The notes beneath the pieces were generated by a model. It saw nothing but the letters and a program-made list of their open reading frames with translations. It ran no database searches and was not told where the DNA came from. Shown one piece after another: positions 27,641 through 35,327 of a stretch of DNA of 35,327 nucleotides. The translations under genes were made by a program, and so were the position numbers. The DNA lies in NCBI GenBank assembly GCA_946481965.1, contig CAMLPN010000021.1, positions 1-35,327 on the forward strand, written 5' to 3'. Source of the stretch: an uncultured Neisseriaceae bacterium. GTDB lineage: Bacteria > Pseudomonadota > Gammaproteobacteria > Burkholderiales > Neisseriaceae. The number at the start of each line of letters is the position of its first letter. Position 1 is the stretch's first letter.

Positions 27641-28304
27641 TAAATTTTGCATTAAGTCGTGTTGACCAGTTTTAACGGCAGTAAAATCATACTGTTATGT
27701 TTTTTATTTAAATGGCTACAATATTAATAGCTTAAAGTATTTGCTTAGGCATTTTTATTAATAGATCATTAACTTATATTAATAATTAAATCAGAACAGA
27801 TTTATCAATAACAATAAATTATCAATAATAAGCAAATATGCGATTATTTAATACTTCTTTAGCTTGAGCATAAAAATTAGCGTACAATTGAAATTGATAA
27901 TTAAGAGAAAACCAAATTCCTCTAGCTGAACTGAATTTTACGATTAAAATAACGACCAAAATAGTAAATCAAGTTATTGATCATCTATCATCTTTTTTAA
28001 ACAGCCATTAAGTATATCTATCAAGATTACTCAGTAGCACAAATTGCTATTAAAACGATACGGATTGCTATTCAATCGATACTGAAAATCTGATAGTACT
28101 GCCGTTCAAAAATAGATGTAGGTATAGTGATTCATGTCTAGGAAATTGGTATTGAAGACTTAGTCGATAGCTGCTTTTAAAAAGTGATATATGATGAGTA
28201 TAGTAAAATATTAACAATGAATACATAAAGAATCATTGCATACTCAATAACTTCTTCATACAATGCATCCTACATTCCCTACTCCTTTTCAGAGGATATA
28301 GCTC
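27641..28304. other. AT-rich gene-poor region
   Basis: It opens with a weak hairpin (cagta/tactg near 27680-27694) followed by a T run, a possible terminator for the nrdA-mutT unit. A minus-strand frame at 27822-27959 is open for 45 codons from a TTG, including SSARGIWFSLNYQFQLYANF. It has no ribosome site or recognisable family, and I do not annotate it. A 21-bp-period direct repeat lies at 28043-28082. The ubiK promoter must lie at the right end. Confidence 0.5.
28043..28082 (+). repeat. Two-copy 21-bp-period direct repeat
   Basis: Two 19-bp copies, attgctattaaaacgatac and attgctattcaatcgatac, agree at 16 of 19 positions and are separated by two bases. The period equals two helical turns. 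The repeat sits in a gene-free region about 220 bp before ubiK. It could be a regulator site or an accident of AT-rich sequence. Confidence 0.6.
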
Positions 28305-28655
28305 ATGCTTAATAAACAGTTTTTTGATGATATCAGCGTTAAAATTAGTGATGCTATTGCTAACAGTCCTATTAAAGATATGGAACAAAACATCAAAGCC
28401 ATATTGGGCAGTGCTTTTAATCGTTTGGATCTGGTAACCCGAGAAGAATTTGATATCCAGCAGCAAGTTTTACTAAAAACCCGTGAGAAGCTTGCCGAAT
28501 TAGAAGCAAAAGTTAATGAAATAGCCGCTTTGGGACACCCCGAGCAACAGGCCAATGATCTCTCCCCAGAACAACATTTAGCAGAGAATATCTCTCCTTC
28601 TAATGCACCTTCATCAGCAGAAACAACTGCAGAAAATAATCAAACATCTGTCTGA
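28305..28655 (+). CDS. ubiK: Ubiquinone biosynthesis accessory factor UbiK (YqiC/BMFP family)
   Basis: UbiK is a small membrane-associated coiled-coil protein that assists the ubiquinone-synthesis complex with UbiJ. The 116-residue protein has an amphipathic N-terminal helix, the signature NRLDLVTREEFDIQQQVLLK, and the following coiled coil KTREKLAELEAKVNEIAAL. These closely match E. coli YqiC. The last 30 or so residues are an acidic, serine/alanine-rich disordered tail. A GAGGA ribosome site precedes the ATG. The comM gene begins 11 bp downstream, so they are likely co-transcribed. Confidence 0.9.
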   Translation: MLNKQFFDDISVKISDAIANSPIKDMEQNIKAILGSAFNRLDLVTREEFDIQQQVLLKTREKLAELEAKVNEIAALGHPEQQANDLSPEQHLAENISPSNAPSSAETTAENNQTSV

Positions 28656-28666
28656 AGGATGAATAC

Positions 28667-30163
28667 ATGACATGGGCAGTTGTATACAGTCGAGCTTTAG
28701 CCGGTATGGCTGCTCCTTTGGTAGAAGTTGAAGCCCATTTAGCCAACGGATTACCGTCGTTTAACATAGTCGGCTTACCGGATACTGAAGTGAAAGAAAG
28801 TCGTGATCGGGTACGAGCTGCTATCACTCAGTCTGGTTTTGATTTTCCGGCAAAAAAAATTACTGTCAATCTGGCACCGGCCGATTTACCAAAAGAGTCG
28901 GGTCGTTTTGATCTGCCGATTGCCATTGGTATTCTGGCAGCCTCCGGTCAGGTGGATCAGAAAAACCTACACCATTATGAATTTGCCGGCGAGCTTGGTT
29001 TGTCAGGTCAGATTCGGCCTATCAGAGGTGCCATTGCTATGGCACATGCTGCACAGTTGTCGCAGCGAGCATTTATTCTGCCAGAATCGAATGCAGTGCA
29101 AACTGCCCTTCTGCCTCAGGCAATCGTTTATGGTGCACAAACTTTGGCTACTGTCGTGGCTCATTTTAATCAGCAGCAACTTCTAACGCCAATTGAACAA
29201 CGGCCCACACTTCCTGAATCCAGCTTAGCTGAATATCCAGATATGGCCGATGTTCGCGGACAACAGACGGCTAAGTTAGCATTGGAAATTGCCGCCGCTG
29301 GCGGGCATAGTTTACTAATGTCCGGTCCACCAGGTACTGGAAAATCAATGCTGGCTCAGCGCTTACCAGGAATATTGCCTCCCCTGACAGACCATGAACT
29401 AATTAGTGTTTGGTCATTACAATCACTGTTGCCACATGAACAACAACAATATCTGCATGCCCGACCTTTTCGCTCGCCACATCACAGCACCTCAGCTGTA
29501 GCTTTGGTTGGCGGCGGATCTGATCCCAAACCGGGTGAAATTTCACTGGCTCATCATGGCGTTCTGTTTTTGGATGAATTACCTGAATTTGACCGAAAAG
29601 TATTAGAAGTGTTGCGTGAACCGCTTGAAAGTGGCGAGATTCATATCTCACGTGCAGCACGTCAAGCCACCTATCCAGCTCGTTTCCAATTAATTGCAGC
29701 AATGAATCCATGTCCATGTGGTTTCTTAGGTCATCCTAAAAAAGCTTGTCGCTGCACACCAGAAGCCATTGCCCGTTATCGTAACAAAATTTCTGGTCCA
29801 TTACTGGACCGGATAGATTTGACGATTGAAGTTCCCAGCTTACCCACCAGTGATTTGTTACAACAAGCTACAGGGGAAAACAGTACTACGATCCGGGAAA
29901 GAGTTGAAGCAGCACGACAACGTCAGTATCAGCGACAAAACAAAATTAATGCCTATTTGACTAATCGTGAACTGGATGAAATTGCCTGCATAACTTCCGC
30001 AGCCAAACAAACCTTAGCTGCATCTATGGAAAAATTATCCTTATCTGCACGCAGTTTTCACCGACTTTTACGAATTGCTCGCACCATAGCAGATTTGGCC
30101 GAAGCCACTGAGGTCGAAACCACTCATATTTTACGCGCCATAAGTTTCCGGCGTGCATTATAA
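28667..30163 (+). CDS. comM: YifB/ComM family Mg-chelatase-like AAA+ ATPase
   Basis: ComM is a hexameric AAA+ DNA helicase that promotes branch migration during integration of transformed DNA. The 498-residue protein has an N-terminal Lon-protease-like substrate domain (about 1-170, with NIVGLPDTEVKESRDRVRAA). The Mg-chelatase AAA core has Walker A SGPPGTGKS near 219-227 and Walker B GVLFLDELPEF, a cysteine cluster NPCPCGFLGH/CRC typical of the family, and the C-terminal SARSFHRLLRIARTIADLA helical part. No frame damage is seen. Its presence is compatible with natural transformation but does not prove it, since many non-competent bacteria keep yifB. Confidence 0.93.
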   Translation: MTWAVVYSRALAGMAAPLVEVEAHLANGLPSFNIVGLPDTEVKESRDRVRAAITQSGFDFPAKKITVNLAPADLPKESGRFDLPIAIGILAASGQVDQKNLHHYEFAGELGLSGQIRPIRGAIAMAHAAQLSQRAFILPESNAVQTALLPQAIVYGAQTLATVVAHFNQQQLLTPIEQRPTLPESSLAEYPDMADVRGQQTAKLALEIAAAGGHSLLMSGPPGTGKSMLAQRLPGILPPLTDHELISVWSLQSLLPHEQQQYLHARPFRSPHHSTSAVALVGGGSDPKPGEISLAHHGVLFLDELPEFDRKVLEVLREPLESGEIHISRAARQATYPARFQLIAAMNPCPCGFLGHPKKACRCTPEAIARYRNKISGPLLDRIDLTIEVPSLPTSDLLQQATGENSTTIRERVEAARQRQYQRQNKINAYLTNRELDEIACITSAAKQTLAASMEKLSLSARSFHRLLRIARTIADLAEATEVETTHILRAISFRRAL

Positions 30164-30253
30164 TAGACAGTTTCAGAAAGTAGATTAATCAATCAGAATA
30201 CTGTATTACCTACTCTACTTGGCTATATTTAGTGCTTATATAAAGGCTTCATC

Positions 30254-30946
30254 ATGCACAGAAATTCTCCAACCCGACAAACTGGAAACGGTCTTACTAG
30301 TTTCATTGTTGGTTTACTGATTGCCACCATGATTATTGCTGGCATCTTATATTTCCTGAACAAAAGCAAATCAGATTTTAAAAATCCAGCGGTAAATAAC
30401 ACTCCGCCTTCCGCACCGGAAATATTAACACCGCCTGCATCATCAATGCCTGATTTACCTCCGGTCATATTACCTACACCAACAGCTAGTCAGCCTGCTG
30501 AGTCCGCTTCCACGCCAACTGTTTCCGCTTCTCAAATTGATGAGCAATCAAGCAGACCAAATACACCAGATAATCCTTCTCATACTCCAGCAACAACGCC
30601 AAATAGTGGTAAATCCATCAAAACGGAAAATCCACCAACTGTTACCCCCGAACAGATCTTAGAGAGTGGCAGTATTGAAAAAGCCCTGCAAGATGTGCAA
30701 AAAAAACAAAACACTAAAAATAAAGTTTATTTGCAAATAGGTTCATTTAATAATCTTACCGATGCAGATGCGCAACGTGCTAAACTGATCATGCTTGGAA
30801 TTGACAGCAATATCATCACCGTCAATATTAAAGGTAATACCAGATATCGCGTCATCACCAATAAAATGAATCAACAAGAAGCTAATCAAATACAACAAAC
30901 ACTACAACAGAATAACTTTGACAGTCTGACTAAAAATGCCCCTTAG
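30254..30946 (+). CDS. SPOR-domain membrane protein, FtsN-like
   Basis: This 230-residue single-pass inner-membrane protein is probably a cell-division protein that binds denuded septal peptidoglycan. A cytoplasmic N-terminus (1-15) is followed by one transmembrane helix at about 16-36 (TSFIVGLLIATMIIAGILYF). A long proline/serine/threonine-rich periplasmic linker spans about 45-145. A SPOR domain occupies 155-225, starting VYLQIGSFNNLTDADAQRAK and including TRYRVIT. Architecture and size resemble FtsN, but the essential short helices of FtsN cannot be confirmed by eye, so I give no gene symbol. dsbA follows 33 bp later on the same strand; FtsN-like genes next to dsbA occur in related bacteria. 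Confidence 0.85.
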   Translation: MHRNSPTRQTGNGLTSFIVGLLIATMIIAGILYFLNKSKSDFKNPAVNNTPPSAPEILTPPASSMPDLPPVILPTPTASQPAESASTPTVSASQIDEQSSRPNTPDNPSHTPATTPNSGKSIKTENPPTVTPEQILESGSIEKALQDVQKKQNTKNKVYLQIGSFNNLTDADAQRAKLIMLGIDSNIITVNIKGNTRYRVITNKMNQQEANQIQQTLQQNNFDSLTKNAP

Positions 30947-30979
30947 ACAAGCAAATCTATTTATTGATAGGACAATCAA

Positions 30980-31678
30980 ATGCTAAAAAAATTTTTTGCC
31001 ATTATTGCCAGCAGCTTTATTTTGGTTTATGGATCAGCACAGGCTGCTGTGCTCAATACTGATTACACTATTTTAGAGAAACCCATTACGCAACTGCATA
31101 AAAATAAAATAGAGGTATTGGAATTTTTCGCTTACAGCTGTGTACATTGCCATCATCTTGAACCCTATTTGCTCAAAGAAATGAAATCTTTTGCTCCAGA
31201 CACTTATATGCGAGCAGTGCATGTAGTATGGGATGATAATGCCTATTTCAATCTGGCACGTATCGCCGCTGCCGTTAACAGTACTGGTATGAAGCAAAGC
31301 GCTGATCCGGCTATTTTTAGAGCTGTTGTAGAACAGAAAATAGATTTATCAAATCCAACAGTTTTCAATAAATGGGCTGCTGAACAAAAATCCTTTGACG
31401 GTAATAAACTGATCAAAGCTTATAACACGCTGGAAAATACCGCAGAAACCAATAAAATGCGCCAGTTAGCTCAGCAGTACAACATCACCAGTACACCAAT
31501 AGTCATTGTCGGTGGTAAATATCAGATTAAATTTAATAATGGCTTTGAAGCCGGCATGAAAACGATGAAAGAGCTAATTGAAAAAGTACGCAATGAAAAT
31601 AGCAGTCGGATAGCGAATATGCGTAAACTACCAAAAAGCTTAGGTGCATCAATAGCCGCATCAAGTAATCATCAGTAA
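30980..31678 (+). CDS. dsbA: Periplasmic thiol:disulfide oxidoreductase DsbA
   Basis: DsbA introduces disulfides into exported proteins. The 232-residue precursor has a signal peptide (MLKKFFAIIASSFILVYG, cleavage likely after AQA, no lipobox). The thioredoxin fold carries active site CVHC at Cys54-Cys57 within FFAYSCVHCHHLEPYL. A helical insertion and the cis-proline loop ITSTPIVIVGG follow. CVHC, rather than the CPHC of E. coli, is the version known from neisserial DsbA proteins. The mature protein would be soluble and periplasmic, unlike the lipoprotein DsbA1/2 of meningococci. A basic tail after residue 205 extends the usual fold. It ends at a strong hairpin. Confidence 0.93.
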   Translation: MLKKFFAIIASSFILVYGSAQAAVLNTDYTILEKPITQLHKNKIEVLEFFAYSCVHCHHLEPYLLKEMKSFAPDTYMRAVHVVWDDNAYFNLARIAAAVNSTGMKQSADPAIFRAVVEQKIDLSNPTVFNKWAAEQKSFDGNKLIKAYNTLENTAETNKMRQLAQQYNITSTPIVIVGGKYQIKFNNGFEAGMKTMKELIEKVRNENSSRIANMRKLPKSLGASIAASSNHQ

Positions 31679-31691
31679 TTATCGTAATTTC

Positions 31692-31734
31692 AATAATAGT
31701 GTGTTTTTAACCAAACACACTATTATTCTGTTTA
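31692..31734 (+). terminator. Terminator-like hairpin after dsbA
   Basis: A perfect 15-bp inverted repeat (aataatagtgtgttt and its complement) with a 6-base loop lies 13 bp after the dsbA stop. The following T tract is short and interrupted (ctgttta), so termination may be partial. Confidence 0.75.
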
Positions 31735-31777
31735 GTAGTCAATTTGTTGGGTGTTTTTATAAGACATAGTAGTTATC

Positions 31778-32596
31778 ATGGACATTATATTATTTATTAA
31801 AGCTCTGATATTAGGCATTGTAGAAGGATTAACGGAATTTATTCCCGTGTCCAGCACTGGCCATTTGATCGTAGCAGGTAATTTGCTAAAATTTAAAACT
31901 ACTGGTGAAGTATTTGATATCACCATTCAGCTGGGCGCTATTTTAGCCATCATATTTGAGTACAAACATCGTTTTGCTCACATCATAACTCATATCGGTA
32001 AAGAACCTGCCACCAATCGTTTTGTTCTTAATCTGGCGATAGCCTTTATTCCGGCAGCCATTGTTGGTTTATTATTCAGTGAACAGATTAAACATTATCT
32101 GTTTAACCCCATTAGTGTCGCTACCGCTCTAGTCATTGGTGGTTTATTAATTTTATGGATTGAAAAACGACAAAGCAAAATCGAACCCAAGATTAAAACC
32201 GTGGAGCAAATGCGTCCAGTAGATGCATTAATTGTCGGTTTAGCCCAGATTTTGGCTTTAGTTCCGGGCACTTCACGTTCAGGTAGCACCATTATGGGTG
32301 GTATGCTATGGGGTATTGAACGCAAAACTGCTACAGAATTTTCGTTTTTTCTCGCTGTTCCGGTTATGATTGCTGCAACTGGTTACGATATGCTTAAACA
32401 TATCCACGAATTTACCCGCGATGATTTACTTTTAATTGCTATCGGTTTTATTGCTGCCTTTGTTTCAGCCCTGATAGCAGTCAAAGCGCTGCTACGTTTT
32501 GTGTCACATAAAAATTATATCCCCTTTGCCTGGTATCGGATTATTTTCGGTGGCTTCATCATATTGACCTGGGTAACTGGATGGGTAAAATGGTAA
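31778..32596 (+). CDS. uppP: Undecaprenyl-diphosphate phosphatase UppP (BacA)
   Basis: UppP dephosphorylates undecaprenyl pyrophosphate on the periplasmic side, recycling the lipid carrier for peptidoglycan and other glycans; overproduction gives bacitracin resistance. The 272-residue protein has about eight membrane helices. It shows the motif [15 protein letters not shown] with Glu16, Glu20 and His29, and the second catalytic loop [34 protein letters not shown] follows, typical of the BacA family. The ribosome site is poor. It appears to be a single gene between the dsbA hairpin and hisZ. Confidence 0.95.
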   Translation: MDIILFIKALILGIVEGLTEFIPVSSTGHLIVAGNLLKFKTTGEVFDITIQLGAILAIIFEYKHRFAHIITHIGKEPATNRFVLNLAIAFIPAAIVGLLFSEQIKHYLFNPISVATALVIGGLLILWIEKRQSKIEPKIKTVEQMRPVDALIVGLAQILALVPGTSRSGSTIMGGMLWGIERKTATEFSFFLAVPVMIAATGYDMLKHIHEFTRDDLLLIAIGFIAAFVSALIAVKALLRFVSHKNYIPFAWYRIIFGGFIILTWVTGWVKW

Positions 32597-32699
32597 AATA
32601 TGCTGAAATGTTGCTGGTCTAAAAACGTTAAATTGTGATAAAGTTTTAATCAATAAACTTAGGCATCAGTAACAATAGCCTTTTCATCCCTTATCTCCT

Positions 32700-32724
32700 A
32701 CACACTGAACATGGGTCAGTGTGT
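32700..32724 (+). promoter_or_regulatory. Hairpin in the hisZ leader
   Basis: A perfect 9-bp inverted repeat (acacactga with tcagtgtgt) and a 7-base loop end 23 bp before the hisZ ATG and about 13 bp before its GAGGA ribosome site. It lacks a clean T run, so it is a poor terminator for uppP and could instead be a leader structure. A 19-residue upstream frame starts in its loop at 32711 and overlaps the hisZ start out of frame. Confidence 0.4.
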
Positions 32725-32747
32725 CTTGTGTTTTGTGAGGAACAACA

Positions 32748-33905
32748 ATGCAGTCTTGGCAACTGCCTGAAAACATCGCCGACATCCTCCCATCTGCCGC
32801 ACGACAGGTAGAAAGTGCCAGAGAAAAGTTGTTAGCACTTTTTCGAGTCCATGGATACGAGCTCGTTAGCCCCCCATTACTGGAATACAGTACCTCGCTA
32901 CTAACCAGAATAGATGAAGGTTTATCTTTAAAAACCATTCGTATCGTTGATCAGCTTAGTGGACGTCAGCTTGGTCTGCGGGCTGATATTACCCCTCAGG
33001 TCGCAAGGATAGATGCTCACTTATTATCTGCTAACAGTGGCATTAACCGATTATGTTACGCTGGCTCGGTCGTACATGCCCGCCCGGATGGCTTTCTGAG
33101 CACCCGGGAACCATTGCAAATTGGTGCCGAATTATATGGCTATGCTGGTATTGAAGCTGATATCGAATTAATTGATTTAATGCTTAAAAGCCTGACTACT
33201 TTTAACATCAATACCCCCACTCTATCTTTAGGCCATATTGGTATCTTCAATACACTGGCACTGGCAGCCCAATTAAATACGCAACAGGCCACTACATTGC
33301 TGCAACAAATGCAGAATAAGGATCGCCAAGCAATAGCAGAATATGTAAGACATTGGCAACTAGAACCACTTTGGGCAACAGCTTTCACCATTTTGCCTAC
33401 ACTATATGGTCCCAAAGAGGTTTTACAGCTGGCATTAAAACAACTTCCTGATTTGCCGGCAATCAAAGATGCCATACAGCAGTTGCAGCAAATCTGTACA
33501 TATTTCAGCGAACACGATATATTTATTGATTTGAGCGAATTACAGGTTGATACTTATCACACAGGTCTTTTGTTTGCTGCTTATAGTAACGAATGGCCGG
33601 CTGCGCTTGCCCGAGGTGGTAGATATGATGGATTAGGTCAGTATTTTGGCCGTAGCCGTCCGGCTTCAGGATTCAGTTTTGACTTACGAGATTTCATTAA
33701 GCATTTAACCCCAGTGGAAAAACCACAGGGTATTAAAGTCAGCATTCACGATGTGGCCAAAGCAAGAAAAGAAATAGAACAATTACGCTTAGGTGGTGAA
33801 TGCGTCATCATTGACTATACACCCGAACACCAAAATCACAAAGGATGCAATCGCCAACTGGTCTGGCATGAACAGCAATGGCAGATTATTCCTTTATCGC
33901 AATAA
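32748..33905 (+). CDS. hisZ: ATP phosphoribosyltransferase regulatory subunit HisZ
   Basis: HisZ is a catalytically dead histidyl-tRNA-synthetase paralogue that activates the short form of HisG and confers histidine feedback in the first step of histidine synthesis. The 385-residue protein has the class II synthetase fold: LPENIADILPSAARQVESAR at the N-terminus and YELVSPPLLEYSTSLL. It also has the motif-2-like LRADITPQVARIDAHLL and the late GGRYDGLGQYFGRSRPASGF. The C-terminal anticodon-binding domain of true HisRS is missing, as expected for HisZ. It implies a short HisG elsewhere. It is followed 31 bp later by purA, an arrangement also known from other betaproteobacteria. Confidence 0.93.
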   Translation: MQSWQLPENIADILPSAARQVESAREKLLALFRVHGYELVSPPLLEYSTSLLTRIDEGLSLKTIRIVDQLSGRQLGLRADITPQVARIDAHLLSANSGINRLCYAGSVVHARPDGFLSTREPLQIGAELYGYAGIEADIELIDLMLKSLTTFNINTPTLSLGHIGIFNTLALAAQLNTQQATTLLQQMQNKDRQAIAEYVRHWQLEPLWATAFTILPTLYGPKEVLQLALKQLPDLPAIKDAIQQLQQICTYFSEHDIFIDLSELQVDTYHTGLLFAAYSNEWPAALARGGRYDGLGQYFGRSRPASGFSFDLRDFIKHLTPVEKPQGIKVSIHDVAKARKEIEQLRLGGECVIIDYTPEHQNHKGCNRQLVWHEQQWQIIPLSQ

Positions 33906-33930
33906 TTTAACTCTTAGTATGAGCAGGTAA

Positions 33931-35229
<1,299 letters not shown>

Positions 35230-35235
35230 AGCAAA

Positions 35236-35263
35236 AAAAAACCCATCTTTCGATGGGTTTTTT
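35236..35263 (+). terminator. Intrinsic terminator of hisZ-purA
   Basis: A 12-bp stem (A run plus cccatc pairing with gatggg plus a T run) with loop tttc begins six bases after the purA stop codon. The mirrored A and T runs make it usable in both directions. Confidence 0.9.
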
Positions 35264-35327
35264 AACAAATTCAACATTAATATCTTAATTTAATAATAAT
35301 GGCTGATTAATTTTTTCTGTAGCACCA

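Noticed and set aside
27822-27959. Minus-strand 45-codon frame from a TTG, including SSARGIWFSLNYQFQLYANF
   Set aside because: Weak start codon, no ribosome site, composition expected from AT-rich sequence; not enough to call a gene.
28000-28090. Short plus-strand frame reading YIYQDYSVAQIAIKTIRIAI, vaguely like a transposase helix-turn-helix
   Set aside because: The resemblance is produced by the two-copy direct repeat; no longer transposase frame or inverted repeats are present.

Overview
The window reads as chromosomal DNA of an AT-rich betaproteobacterium of the Neisseriaceae type. An insect-gut symbiont such as Snodgrassella would fit, but that is an inference from protein flavour and base composition. 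Supporting points are a Nudix protein fused to a ThiE-like tail, HslV with a short extension before its catalytic threonine, a DsbA with a CVHC active site, a PII protein close to GlnB, and a lipoprotein resembling the neisserial adhesin complex protein. No tRNA, rRNA, CRISPR array, intact insertion sequence or prophage is visible.

Layout. Bases 1-1824 are an accessory, very AT-rich strip holding one intact secreted orphan between two decayed minus-strand gene remnants. From 1825 the content is mostly core: an MdtD-like drug exporter facing a xanthine permease across a shared terminator, then dapA-bamC. A gene-poor stretch and a small membrane protein follow. Next come rdgB and hemW, separated by an AT-rich orphan that carries an 18-bp in-frame tandem repeat. 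Then come ridA and apaH, a lysozyme-inhibitor-like lipoprotein, hslVU, bioY, and glnB on the minus strand.

The second half is purL-luxS; then nrdA-nrdB-ferredoxin-pdxJ-acpS-mutT, closely packed and possibly one transcription unit, with two candidate NrdR boxes in front. After another empty 660-bp gap come ubiK-comM, a SPOR-domain cell-division protein and dsbA, then uppP, hisZ and purA, with a terminator closing the window.

The genes serve nucleotide synthesis and salvage (xanthine uptake, PurL, PurA, NrdAB), nucleotide sanitation (RdgB, MutT, ApaH), envelope assembly (DapA, BamC, UppP, DsbA, SPOR protein), proteostasis (HslVU), cofactors (HemW, PdxJ, BioY, UbiK, AcpS) and nitrogen signalling (GlnB). 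I see no convincing new multi-gene system. The parts most worth a second look are the decayed cluster at the left end, the repeat-bearing orphan inserted between rdgB and hemW, and the MutT protein with a shrunken ThiE-like domain.
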